DNA of 64,000 nucleotides from Archaeoglobales archaeon. Its GTDB lineage: Archaea > Halobacteriota > Archaeoglobi > Archaeoglobales > Archaeoglobaceae. Shown one piece after another: positions 26,637-34,946 of this stretch. The notes beneath the pieces were generated by a model, which saw only the letters and a program-made list of their open reading frames with translations, was not told the origin of the DNA and searched no databases. A program made the position numbers and the translations under genes. The stretch spans positions 62,001-126,000 of the forward strand of contig JASFYH010000003.1 in the NCBI GenBank assembly GCA_030055595.1, in the 5' to 3' direction. Each line of letters starts with the position of its first letter. The stretch's first letter is position 1.

Positions 26637-27143
26637 CTACCTCAGCTCTTCAAAATTTTTCAATATGGTTTCAACTGCCAACTTTGCACCCGTTCCTGTG
26701 ACGAAAGGACACTTGTCTGTATGCCCTCCCAATTTGAGAAATTCCTCGAATTCTGATGGATTTAACAAGTTAAAAGTTTTACCCATCATTTTTTTCTGGA
26801 TCTCATTACACTTTATCGTTCCAAATGTATTTTTGAATGCTTCTAAAAACTCATTGACCATTTTATAAGTCAAAAATCTCTTTTTCTTGGGATCTTCAAA
26901 TTCCTCTCTTTCCCTACCAAAAAGAACGCTAATTGCCATCGCTCCTCCTATTACCGCACCGCATGTTCCCTCTGTTGAGCAACCAATACCTGCAGCCAAT
27001 CCAGTCGCAGCTTTAAATGCCTCTACAGAGCTTTTTTCTAACGCATCCATTATTCCTGCAAAAGTTGTCTGTGCACATCCTCCATACCTTGCCTCATATT
27101 TATAAGCCAATTCATAAGCCAATTCACTCTTTTCCAGTCCCAT
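26637..27143 (-). CDS. C_GCAxxG_C_C family redox protein
   Basis: A 168-residue protein carrying the family pattern: YGGCAQTTFAG (GCAxxxxG near residue 22), then IGCSTEGTCGAVIGG (two Cys, about 53-60), FGTIKCNEI (about 110) and TDKCPFVTGTGA (about 144). Proteins of this family are thought to bind an Fe-S cluster or act in thiol redox chemistry, and often lie beside redox enzymes. It overlaps the dehydratase gene by one base (shared ATG/TAA junction) and has a GAGGTGAAAGG site. It may supply electrons or maturation to the dehydratase; this is inference. Confidence 0.8.
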   Translation of the reverse strand: MGLEKSELAYELAYKYEARYGGCAQTTFAGIMDALEKSSVEAFKAATGLAAGIGCSTEGTCGAVIGGAMAISVLFGREREEFEDPKKKRFLTYKMVNEFLEAFKNTFGTIKCNEIQKKMMGKTFNLLNPSEFEEFLKLGGHTDKCPFVTGTGAKLAVETILKNFEELR

Positions 27144-28642
27144 TAACCTTTCACCTCTTTAAAATACTCTTTCTCAGTCTTACCAACAATTCTTCTAAAA
27201 TGTTCGTCTTCCTTTATTCCCGCTATGATCTTCGCTAATTCCCTCTTCATCTCAATATTTCCTCTGCGCCAAATCATTATCTTTTGTGCTTGAGGTGAAC
27301 CAGCACCGTGCATCGATTCAGGCAACTGTGCCCCAACAGACATGTTTTCGATCAACCTGAACATTCGAATTCTATGCTCTGTAGGAATATTCGCTATGCC
27401 TTTGAGATACTTCTCTATTAGATCCCCGATCTTTGAATTTCTATAGTCTTTTTCTGAAGGTGTGGTGATCACTAGCCCTCCAGCTATATCTTGGGCAAGT
27501 CTTGACCATTCATATGGAAATCTCGTCACATTGAGCTTAGTGACATTTGCCAAAAGTGGGCTTGGCATATAAGCTCCCGAAGGAGTTTTGTAACCTTCGT
27601 AAGAGCAGGCAAGAGAGCAGCACCAACAAGTTTCAGCCATATGGATCATTTCGGTAATTTTGTCAACAATATGCGAAGCTTTAGCAACTCCATTATAATC
27701 TGCTATGTTTGCAGTTGCACCGATGAGAACATCCGCAACGCCTACTTTACAACCACCATAATTCTGACGATGAAACGTCGCAAAGACTTCTACAAGTTGT
27801 TCCGCAAATTCATATTCACCACACATGAAAACTCTTTCCCATGGAACAAATACGTCTTTGAAGACCATCAAAGTCTCGCCACCTACGATCCCATACTTTG
27901 CATTTCCGCAATCTATGTCTCCATCGAGCCTCCTTAGATCGTTTGTTTGTCTTACAAAAATATTTACTAATCCCTCTGCATCGATAGGAACTGCAAAAGA
28001 TACCGCATACGCCTTATCCTCAGCACCCATTGCTCTTGTAGGCATCACCAAGACTTCATGCGAATTGACAGCCCCAGTCATGTGGGCTTTTGCCCCTCTT
28101 ACAATTATTCCATCCTCTTTTTCTTTAACAATGTGCACGTATAAGTCGGGATCTGATTGCTGATGTGGTCTGAAGCTTCGATCTCCTTTCACGTCAGTCA
28201 TAGCTCCAACACACATTAAGTCGTTCTTTTGAACAAACCGCAAATACTTTTTAAACCTCTCATGGTAATCGGTGCTGTATTTTTTATCGATGTCGTAAGT
28301 TGTTATATAAACCGCATTAAGAGCGTCAAACCCTACACACCGCTGAAAACAAGTGCCAGTTTTTTGCCCGAGCAATCTCATCATTCTGACTTTTTTAACA
28401 AGATCTTCAACACTTTGATGGATATGGGTAAACCTGTTGATCTTCTCTCCCGTTAAATGCGATATAGCTGTCATTAGGTCTTCGTATCTTGGATCGTGAG
28501 CGAGTTCATACGTCATCGCTGCAGCATGAATATGGGGTCTGAAGATCGGGCTATCAGCAACACTTTCAATTTCTTTGCCCATAAAATATACCAATGGCTT
28601 GTAATTTCTTAAACTTTCAATATACTCGCTTCCAGTCATCAT
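27143..28642 (-). CDS. abfD: 4-hydroxybutyryl-CoA dehydratase-like flavin/[4Fe-4S] enzyme
   Basis: A 499-residue member of the HpaB/4-hydroxybutyryl-CoA dehydratase family. The [4Fe-4S] ligands of the Clostridium dehydratase are all present with a constant offset of one: Cys98 and Cys102 (TCFQRC), His291 and Cys298 (HRQNYGGC). Counterparts of Gln101, Thr190, Glu257, Tyr296 and Lys300 (family numbering as I recall it) are Gln100, Thr189, Glu256, Tyr295, Lys299. PESMHGAGSP at 441-450 holds the last catalytic glutamate. The enzyme makes crotonyl-CoA through a ketyl radical. A 4-hydroxyphenylacetate 3-monooxygenase would lack the cluster ligands. Length and motifs are complete. It lies amid CoA-transferase genes, consistent with a CoA-thioester substrate. 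Confidence 0.85.
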   Translation of the reverse strand: MMTGSEYIESLRNYKPLVYFMGKEIESVADSPIFRPHIHAAAMTYELAHDPRYEDLMTAISHLTGEKINRFTHIHQSVEDLVKKVRMMRLLGQKTGTCFQRCVGFDALNAVYITTYDIDKKYSTDYHERFKKYLRFVQKNDLMCVGAMTDVKGDRSFRPHQQSDPDLYVHIVKEKEDGIIVRGAKAHMTGAVNSHEVLVMPTRAMGAEDKAYAVSFAVPIDAEGLVNIFVRQTNDLRRLDGDIDCGNAKYGIVGGETLMVFKDVFVPWERVFMCGEYEFAEQLVEVFATFHRQNYGGCKVGVADVLIGATANIADYNGVAKASHIVDKITEMIHMAETCWCCSLACSYEGYKTPSGAYMPSPLLANVTKLNVTRFPYEWSRLAQDIAGGLVITTPSEKDYRNSKIGDLIEKYLKGIANIPTEHRIRMFRLIENMSVGAQLPESMHGAGSPQAQKIMIWRRGNIEMKRELAKIIAGIKEDEHFRRIVGKTEKEYFKEVKG

Positions 28643-28651
28643 AAGGATCCC

Positions 28652-29692
28652 TCATCTATTTCGATAAGAAGGAATTATCTTGTTCGCAAATGTGTCTAGC
28701 ACGAATTTAGGATTCGGTCCCATGTTTATTAGAATAAAATGTTTAACTCCAGCCTTCACAAATTCTTCGACTTTATTAGCACAGTCTTCGGGAGTCCCTA
28801 CGATCGAGAAATCTTCGACAACTTCGTCGGGAATGTAGTTGCCAAACTCTTCATATAGCTTAAAGCCTTTTTCTGTAACGAGAATATTTGAATAAAGCGT
28901 CTCAGACAAATGACTTGGAATTTCTACATTGTAGCCCGCTTCTTTAATCGTCTTTGGAAAGAATGCTATTTGTGGTTTTATTTTCCTTAACTGGCTCATT
29001 GCCTCCTCATACTTCTCTGCAATAGCTACGTAAATGTATAATCCTGGATCAAAATTGTCTAAAATCCGTCCAACTCTATTTGCTGCGGATCTGATCTCGT
29101 CTAAGTGCTTTTTGTAAAGCTTTGGACTTTGTGGGGTTGGTAGCCAGCCATCTGCAATTTCCCCTGTGATTTCACGAGTTCTTTTGCCATTTGCTCCAAT
29201 ATAAATCGGCACTGGATTCCTCCTTGGTTTTATTTGAAGTAAAGCGTCCTTAAGATTCCAGAATTCTCCTTGATAATCTACCTGATCTTTTAACCACAGA
29301 GCTCGAAGGATCTTAATAAATTCCTCCATTCTCGAAACCGGTTTGTTCCACCGTATACCAAACTGTTCCACATTCATCGCCTCTCCGGGCCCTAAACCAA
29401 CAATGGTTCTTCCTTGGGAGATCTGATCAATCGTCGCGATCATCTGAGCAAAGACTGCGGGATGTATTCTATGTGGATCAGACACGCAAGTTCCTATTTC
29501 AATTCTCTCAGTTTGTGATGCTATGATCCCCAGGATTGGCCAAACGTTGGGAACTATGCCCGCAGGGATCATCAATAGATGATCTGCGGCCCATACCGAG
29601 TCTAAACCGGCTTTCTCAGTTCTCACACCAACTTTGATCAACGAATCTACTGGGGAGGCTGGAATGGGTAAAAGTTGTCCAAATTTTATCAT
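28652..29692 (-). CDS. F420-dependent LLM-class oxidoreductase
   Basis: A 346-residue luciferase-like TIM-barrel protein: IKFGQLLPIPASPVDSLIK, DSVWAADHLLMIP, RIEIGTCVSDPHRIHPAVFAQ, GRTIVGLGPGEAMNVEQFGI and the C-terminal VGTPEDCANKVEEFVKAGV. It resembles Mer-like and coldF420-dependent dehydrogenases; archaea use F420 with this fold. A redox step on the pathway intermediate, using F420, is likely but unspecified. A GAGGTG ribosome site precedes ATG 29692, which overlaps the upstream CoA-transferase stop by four bases. The gene is nine bases from the dehydratase. Confidence 0.83.
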   Translation of the reverse strand: MIKFGQLLPIPASPVDSLIKVGVRTEKAGLDSVWAADHLLMIPAGIVPNVWPILGIIASQTERIEIGTCVSDPHRIHPAVFAQMIATIDQISQGRTIVGLGPGEAMNVEQFGIRWNKPVSRMEEFIKILRALWLKDQVDYQGEFWNLKDALLQIKPRRNPVPIYIGANGKRTREITGEIADGWLPTPQSPKLYKKHLDEIRSAANRVGRILDNFDPGLYIYVAIAEKYEEAMSQLRKIKPQIAFFPKTIKEAGYNVEIPSHLSETLYSNILVTEKGFKLYEEFGNYIPDEVVEDFSIVGTPEDCANKVEEFVKAGVKHFILINMGPNPKFVLDTFANKIIPSYRNR

Positions 29693-30591
29693 TTACTACA
29701 CCTCTCAAAAGCTTGTCGTCCCAACTTTATAATGTAAAGCTTACCGATATTCCTATAAGAGTCCTCGAGCATCTGGATGTAGTCCTCGAATGTTAATTTG
29801 CTGAGTCCGTCTCCAGTGTAGATCCCCTTAGGATCTAAAGTTCTAATGATCTGAACTTCTTCTTCTGTAGGCGGTTCTACTGTTCTCAAATTCGGTGAGA
29901 CTTTTATTTCAAACGACATATTGCTCAACACATCATCTATTGTAACTCCCGGAAACAGAGCATCCAAATACATTTCCTTGGTATTTTTGTCGAATCTAAA
30001 GATACATTTGTCAGTAATCACTGCTGAAGGGCCACCTCCTCTCAGCTTCAATTTCTCGCGCATCTTTCCATCAATATGCCCTGGAGATGTTATGTAATCC
30101 ACTTTTTCCACAAACTTTCTTTTGTCAAGAGGAATCATTATTATTGTCCTTTTTGCAGAAGATGCGATATCATTTGCTCCGCCACTTCCCGGCAGTCTTA
30201 CTGCGGGATTTAAATAGCTCCCTTTACCGAATATCGCTGTGCTGTTCAGATTGCCATATTTGTCCACTTGAGCACCTCCAAGCATACCCACATCGAAGTA
30301 TCCTCTTTGAAGGTCCGAAAAAAGTCTCCACAAAGATGTTGTGCATATAGCATTTTCAGCACAAGCGTTGTCTCCTATTCCCAAGAGTAGTCTCTTCGGC
30401 AATGGACCTATACATCCACCTTCGGTTGCGATGATTGCTCTGGGAGCGTGTGTGAGCAAAGCGGTTAATGCTCCTAAACATGGTAGCCCAACCCCAGCAA
30501 AGATCGTCTCACGATCTTTTATTTCCCTACTCGTCGCTGCTACCATTAACTCACTCAATGTATAATCTTTTGCATATTTTTTATTCTCCAT
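29689..30591 (-). CDS. CoA-transferase beta subunit (glutaconate CoA-transferase type)
   Basis: A 300-residue family I CoA-transferase subunit like GctB. AIIATEGGCIGP (Glu57) is at the position of the catalytic glutamate of the beta subunit. It contains DVGMLGGAQVDKYGNLNST, LPGSGGANDIASSAKRTIIM and a C-terminal GGPSAVITDKCIFRFD. It transfers CoA from an acyl-CoA donor such as acetyl- or crotonyl-CoA to a free acid. It is followed directly by the LLM gene and preceded by the alpha subunit gene, 12 bases away, with GAGGAGGTGATC before ATG 30591. Acceptor specificity is not readable. Confidence 0.85.
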   Translation of the reverse strand: MENKKYAKDYTLSELMVAATSREIKDRETIFAGVGLPCLGALTALLTHAPRAIIATEGGCIGPLPKRLLLGIGDNACAENAICTTSLWRLFSDLQRGYFDVGMLGGAQVDKYGNLNSTAIFGKGSYLNPAVRLPGSGGANDIASSAKRTIIMIPLDKRKFVEKVDYITSPGHIDGKMREKLKLRGGGPSAVITDKCIFRFDKNTKEMYLDALFPGVTIDDVLSNMSFEIKVSPNLRTVEPPTEEEVQIIRTLDPKGIYTGDGLSKLTFEDYIQMLEDSYRNIGKLYIIKLGRQAFERCSK

Positions 30592-30603
30592 ATGATCACC
30601 TCC

Positions 30604-31515
30604 TCACTCAATTTTCATAAATTTTCTTTCAATTCTTGCAAGTTTGTTCAATCGATCCCATCCAACTTTCTTACAGTATTCAAAATGGTCTTCGCATGTC
30701 AGACACCAATCTTCAAGCCATTTGAGGAAACCTTCTCTCGTTCTAAATGCATCCATTTGCTTCATGTGAAAAGGAATGTCGTAAGCGTAGTAATAGGGCA
30801 TATTCCAAGGATGACAAGCAAACGGAAGTTCAACAACCGCATCAACGCAATACTGTGGGATTAATGTAAGATTAGGTCTACGCCTTATCTCTTCAGTTGA
30901 AACGATCTCTTCACAGGTAACGATTGTATGCTTAGCTGCTCTTGCAATGTTTTCAGCATTTGAAGAAAAACCAAGCATTTGAGCATTTCCTTCTGGATCT
31001 GCTTTGTGCACATGAACTATAGCAAGATCTGGCTTTGCTGCTGGAAGCAGTGCTACCGGTTCATTTGTATATGGATCATCCACTATCTTTATTCTTGAAT
31101 TGTAATTAGGTATATCTGAGCCCAAAAGAGACTTTGTTGGGATAAAAGGAATGTCCATAGCACCAGCTAGGAATCGAAGACCCATTGTGTAGTTTGTATA
31201 CTCTTCTACTTCTATTTTATTTGGAATTCCTTGTTCAACCGCCCTTCGGTAATTGTATGCTATTCCAGCAACTGCATATCCAATCCAACCAACTTCAACC
31301 TTCTTTACCAAGCCAGCTCCAATAAGAACATCGGCAGCTTCACATGGACTGTCTCCAATCAACGTTAAATCTCTTACCCCAAGTCTTACTATCTCGTATG
31401 CATGAGCCACACATTGTTCTCCCCCCATCCCGCTGAAGGATAAACTAGCGCCATTAGAGAGGAATTTCTTCAACGCTTCACTTAGCTCCATCATTTTTTC
31501 TCCGTCAAAAACCAT
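30604..31515 (-). CDS. CoA-transferase alpha subunit (glutaconate CoA-transferase type)
   Basis: A 303-residue partner of the beta subunit, first gene of the leftward cluster. Motifs: FSGMGGEQCVAHAYEIVRLG, DLTLIGDSPCEAADVLIGAG, the family region RFLAGAMDIPFIPTKSLLGSD and LLPAAKPDLAIVHVHKADPEGNAQ. It is related to GctA of Acidaminococcus; the usual sequence for oxoacid transferases differs. GGAGGTGG precedes ATG 31515, and a TATA box lies at 31581-31587. Together with the beta subunit it should form a heterotetramer that activates the pathway acid without ATP. Confidence 0.85.
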   Translation of the reverse strand: MVFDGEKMMELSEALKKFLSNGASLSFSGMGGEQCVAHAYEIVRLGVRDLTLIGDSPCEAADVLIGAGLVKKVEVGWIGYAVAGIAYNYRRAVEQGIPNKIEVEEYTNYTMGLRFLAGAMDIPFIPTKSLLGSDIPNYNSRIKIVDDPYTNEPVALLPAAKPDLAIVHVHKADPEGNAQMLGFSSNAENIARAAKHTIVTCEEIVSTEEIRRRPNLTLIPQYCVDAVVELPFACHPWNMPYYYAYDIPFHMKQMDAFRTREGFLKWLEDWCLTCEDHFEYCKKVGWDRLNKLARIERKFMKIE

Positions 31516-31580
31516 TTTTCCACCTCCAGCAAATCGATTTACTTTTTAATTAAACTTTTTTTGTATATTTGTCATTGTTC

Positions 31581-31633
31581 TATATAAGTTTTTCGATTGA
31601 ATGTATCTTTCTAAAAACGAAAAATTTATATAG
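31581..31633. promoter_or_regulatory. Divergent promoter region with inverted repeat
   Basis: Two TATA elements face opposite ways: TATATAA at 31581-31587 for the leftward CoA-transferase operon and TTTATATAG at 31625-31633 for the rightward small peptide/symporter pair. Between them TTTTTCG (31589-31595) and CGAAAAA (31618-31624) form an inverted repeat with seven-base arms. A regulator binding here could control uptake and catabolism jointly. No regulator gene is adjacent. Confidence 0.45.
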
Positions 31634-31669
31634 ACTATTAAAAATGAATAAATGCAAAGGAGGTGAAAC

Positions 31670-31777
31670 ATGGAAGCGGGATATTTGGCAACACAAGTAT
31701 TGTTTTGGGTATTGACGCTGAGCGGACTATTAGTTGCATTGCACTCAATTTGGAAATTTAGAAAGGGGTGGGGATAA
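31670..31777 (+). CDS. Tiny single-pass membrane protein preceding the second SSS symporter
   Basis: A 35-codon frame with a textbook AAAGGAGGTGAAAC ribosome site just upstream of ATG 31670. It reads MEAGYLATQVLFWVLTLSGL... then a basic tail with WKFRKGWG. One hydrophobic helix (about residues 7-24) is followed by positive residues, so N-out/C-in orientation is likely. The TAA directly precedes the symporter ATG at 31778 (TAAATG). The strong ribosome site, the exact adjacency and the parallel frame before the symporter at 4229 argue that it is a real gene, perhaps a small carrier subunit. No family assignment is possible. Confidence 0.7.
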   Translation: MEAGYLATQVLFWVLTLSGLLVALHSIWKFRKGWG

Positions 31778-33397
31778 ATGCCCTCAACGCTCCCGTATTT
31801 AGCAGTATTTTTGTTCGTGTTGGCATTCTACGTCATAATAGCAGTATTAGGGATCTCGAGAGCTCGAAAAGTTGACCAATTTTACGTGATGGAGAGACGT
31901 GCCCCATGGCTCTTTGTTGCAGCAACAATGTCAACTACCTGGCTTAGCCTTTGGACATACATGGGGGGACTTGGCTCAACATGGAACTGGGGATTTCCAG
32001 CTGTTGCCACATGGTTTATTGGAAGTGCTTGGGGATGCTACTTCGCATGTCACTACCTCTGTCCACCCTTGAGAAAAGGAGGATTCATGACAGTAGCAGA
32101 CTTTATGGGAGACAGATACGCAAGTCCTAGGGTTAGAGGTCTGGCCGCATTCAATATATCTGTGGCTTTGATCTTCTACTTGCTTATTCAGATCATGGGG
32201 CTCGGAATGATCCTTGAAATACTCGCTGGGATCCCATACGTTGTTAGCGCCACCTTGATCATTTCGATCTTAGTTCTGACGGTGATGTTAGGAGGGCAAT
32301 GGAGCGTTGTTCTCTCAGATCTGCTTTCATTCACAATCATGGTTTTGGCGGCGATCGTAGCTATACTATGCGTCCACTTCTTCATAATCCCTATACCGGA
32401 AGCCATAGCTACCTCAGCAGCGAAATATCCGGACCTTTGGAAAGCCTGGCCAACCATTGGAAGAATGAAGTTCGACTATTTCTGGCTCGCTAGCTACATA
32501 GTAAGCTGGTTTGTTCTGGTTGGCGGATCTGCTCACATGATCAACCGTGCTTTTATAGCGAAAGACATTAAGACTGTCTACAAAGGTTATGGAGCGGGAC
32601 TTACAATTTCAGTTTTCATCGTTTTACTGCTCTATGTGACATTCTCATCCTACGTAGCGGTTGTTCCCTATGAGGCTATGAATGAATTTCCAGTAAAGTC
32701 CTCTGATTATTTAGTTCCATGGACGATCTGGCAGCACTGGCCAATAATAGCTGCTGTGATTTTTTACGCTGGAATGACGCTCGCAGGGACCACTACTGCA
32801 ATTGGTCAACTCATAACAATGAGCACAGCCTTTGGTAGAGAATTTTGGGCACGCGGAATTCGAGGGGGAACAATTGAGGAAGGGGGTAAAGCCACAGACA
32901 AAGAGATAATGCTTGTCACACGAATAGCCGTAATTGTCCTTGCAGCGATTTCACTTGGATTGGCAGCTACAAGACCTTGGATCATAATAATAGCCAGCTC
33001 TCTCGCTGGAGCTCTTCTTGCTGCAGCCTTCTTCCCAACCCTGGTTCTTGGAATTTACTGGAAGAGATTTACAAGAAAAGCTGCAGAACTCACGCTTATC
33101 ATAGGATTTATCTTTGGAGTTTTCTCGATCTTGACTTGGCACTTCTTAAAATGGTTTGCACCTTTCCCAACTCTGTATAACATCGCAGTAGGATTTGGAG
33201 TTGCAATACTTGCTGGAATTCTAACCAAACCCTCTTCAAATGAAAAATACGTTACAGAAAAAGTCTTCCAGACGATCCATAAGCCAGAAAAATTAGAAGT
33301 GACAAGAAAGGACTACATAGACCTAGCAATAATTGCTCTGGTCCTATTTGGAGCTGCATTGTTGCTTTCCTATTGGATGGCTACAGCTCTACCTTAG
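31778..33397 (+). CDS. Sodium:solute symporter (SSS family) of the catabolic cluster
   Basis: A 539-residue SSS-family carrier with about 13 transmembrane segments. The N-terminal helix is followed by RARKVDQFYVMERRAPWLFVAATMSTTWLSLWTYMG, similar to the core of the other symporter here, and the family-type MTVADFMGDRYASPRVRG loop. Predicted to import an organic anion with Na+. It is transcribed away from the CoA-transferase/dehydratase operon out of a common promoter region, so it probably imports the substrate of that pathway. It shares with the symporter at 2733-4229 a tiny upstream partner. A C-terminal soluble stretch (SSNEKYVTEKVFQTIHKPEK) precedes a last helix. Confidence 0.88.
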   Translation: MPSTLPYLAVFLFVLAFYVIIAVLGISRARKVDQFYVMERRAPWLFVAATMSTTWLSLWTYMGGLGSTWNWGFPAVATWFIGSAWGCYFACHYLCPPLRKGGFMTVADFMGDRYASPRVRGLAAFNISVALIFYLLIQIMGLGMILEILAGIPYVVSATLIISILVLTVMLGGQWSVVLSDLLSFTIMVLAAIVAILCVHFFIIPIPEAIATSAAKYPDLWKAWPTIGRMKFDYFWLASYIVSWFVLVGGSAHMINRAFIAKDIKTVYKGYGAGLTISVFIVLLLYVTFSSYVAVVPYEAMNEFPVKSSDYLVPWTIWQHWPIIAAVIFYAGMTLAGTTTAIGQLITMSTAFGREFWARGIRGGTIEEGGKATDKEIMLVTRIAVIVLAAISLGLAATRPWIIIIASSLAGALLAAAFFPTLVLGIYWKRFTRKAAELTLIIGFIFGVFSILTWHFLKWFAPFPTLYNIAVGFGVAILAGILTKPSSNEKYVTEKVFQTIHKPEKLEVTRKDYIDLAIIALVLFGAALLLSYWMATALP

Positions 33398-33487
33398 TAT
33401 AAGTTTATTCAATTTTTTATTTTTTAATATTTTACAAGTTATGGGATCTAGTTAATTTAAATGCTTGCCATAACTTGAAAAACTAAT

Positions 33488-34261
33488 TCAAAACTCAAAC
33501 TCACTACCAACTCCCGCTGGCTTATAATTTTCTCCCATTAGCTTCGAAATGATCATTTCCGCCTTTAAACCTGTGCAGTGAGTTGGTGCAATGAGATCAA
33601 CTTTAAGGTTTTTCACGATCTCTAAAATTTTATCTTCTGGATAGGCAATTAAGTGAGTTCCCCCGATTATGAATTTAACTTCGTCTCCGACAACTTCTTC
33701 AGCCCATTTTACAGTATTTCTGAGCCCTGAATGGCAACAACCCAGCAGTAAAACGACTCCCTTGTTTGTTTTTATTGCAAGGCTCTGATCGTCCAAGATC
33801 TCATCTTTCTCCTTCTTTCCATCTCTAATTGCAAAAGAATCCTTTAAAACTGCGGTTTCGAATTCTCTTGGAATCTCTCCGAGAGCCCAGATTCCTTTTG
33901 AGACTTCCATTGGCTCTCTCTGTTCTAAATAATCAAAGTTGTTCAAGACCAGCTCTTTCTGGAATGGCAATCCTATAAACCTGCCTTCGAAAAATCTCGG
34001 CAGAAATACGTCGGGATGGGCATAGAGGCGCAATTTCTTTGGAAAGGGATAAAGTGCTGTAGTGTGATCGTAATGTCCGTGACTAAGGATAATTTTTTCT
34101 GGAAAGGGTTTTTGGAGCATAATAAGATTATTAAGTGCAGTCCCTAACCCAACGTCAAACATTAAAACTTCATTACTCTCTACGAGTGCAGAAAATCCCC
34201 ATTCCGCTTTTAAAGACTTTGGAGCTATGATCTTGTTGTCAGCGAGTATTGTGATCTTCAT
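33488..34261 (-). CDS. Metallo-beta-lactamase fold hydrolase (RFA-P synthase-like family)
   Basis: A 257-residue MBL-fold protein. The metal motif SHGHYDHT is at about residue 65, with LLGCCHSGLRNTV (about 158) and GGTHLIAYPEDKI (about 193) supplying further histidines, and a final APTHCTGLKA. This is the family that contains the methanopterin-related dihydropterin ribofuranosylaminobenzene phosphate synthase-like proteins. The true reaction is uncertain. ATG 34261 is used because GGAGGTGATC lies immediately upstream. It follows the phosphate-transport pair by about four bases and may be in that operon. Confidence 0.78.
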   Translation of the reverse strand: MKITILADNKIIAPKSLKAEWGFSALVESNEVLMFDVGLGTALNNLIMLQKPFPEKIILSHGHYDHTTALYPFPKKLRLYAHPDVFLPRFFEGRFIGLPFQKELVLNNFDYLEQREPMEVSKGIWALGEIPREFETAVLKDSFAIRDGKKEKDEILDDQSLAIKTNKGVVLLLGCCHSGLRNTVKWAEEVVGDEVKFIIGGTHLIAYPEDKILEIVKNLKVDLIAPTHCTGLKAEMIISKLMGENYKPAGVGSEFEF

Positions 34262-34265
34262 CTGA

Positions 34266-34946
34266 TCACCTCCCAAGGATCATAAGCCTAAATCGATCCG
34301 CAGCTCTCGCAGCAGAGTTTGCAATGTATCCTAAATGCACTACCCAGGTGATCATGAGATATACATCCAGAGGATTCAGCTCTTCAGAGTTGAAGAGTAG
34401 TGTATGAAGCTTCATCTGAATCTGATCGCACTCATGCTCTAAACTTTCAATTTCCTGAATCAGCTCCAATACTCTCTGGATCTCTCTTTTATCAAAGGAT
34501 GTCTCGATTAAAGTGCCTATGTGATCAACCATAGCTTCATACTCGTTTACACATTCCATGAGCTGGGCTAATAGAATTTTTAACTCATCCATAATTTTTA
34601 TGTCCACCTTAGCCTTTCTAAAGGTCAACATGTGCCCTACATGCTCGCAGTTGTTGATTATTTCATCTTGGGCCCTTAAAAATTCGAGCAGATCTTGGCG
34701 ATCAATTGGTAATATTAGCGATCTTGTCACATGCGTCCGTATTTCTTCCTTAAGTTCATCCGCCTGACTTTCGAGCTCATCGATCTCATCTCTGAATTTT
34801 TCTACAAGCTCAAAATTCCCTCTTTCGTAAGCTTCAAACTGCTTTTGCAAAATTCCAACCGCTCTTCCGCACAAAACCGCATGTTTCACAAGTGTCGGAA
34901 ATGGCGAGTATCCAAAGACCTGCCCGACTGATCTGAAGAACTTCAT
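34266..34946 (-). CDS. PhoU-like (DUF47) phosphate transport regulator
   Basis: A 226-residue all-helical protein of the DUF47/PhoU type, starting [15 protein letters not shown]. It carries the acidic metal-binding-like patterns [40 protein letters not shown] and [16 protein letters not shown]. Such proteins accompany PiT permeases and are thought to regulate phosphate uptake at the membrane. The ATG overlaps the PiT stop (ATGA), so the two are translated together. Confidence 0.87.
   Translation of the reverse strand: MKFFRSVGQVFGYSPFPTLVKHAVLCGRAVGILQKQFEAYERGNFELVEKFRDEIDELESQADELKEEIRTHVTRSLILPIDRQDLLEFLRAQDEIINNCEHVGHMLTFRKAKVDIKIMDELKILLAQLMECVNEYEAMVDHIGTLIETSFDKREIQRVLELIQEIESLEHECDQIQMKLHTLLFNSEELNPLDVYLMITWVVHLGYIANSAARAADRFRLMILGR

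Noticed and set aside
27143-28642. Call as 4-hydroxyphenylacetate 3-monooxygenase (HpaB)
   Set aside because: Same fold family, but the four [4Fe-4S] ligands and the surrounding catalytic residues of the dehydratase are all present, which oxygenases lack.
23277-31515. Anaerobic phenylacetate degradation cluster
   Set aside because: The ligase resembles PaaK, but no phenylacetyl-CoA oxidoreductase, benzoyl-CoA reductase or phenylglyoxylate genes are nearby, and the dehydratase points to a hydroxyacid.
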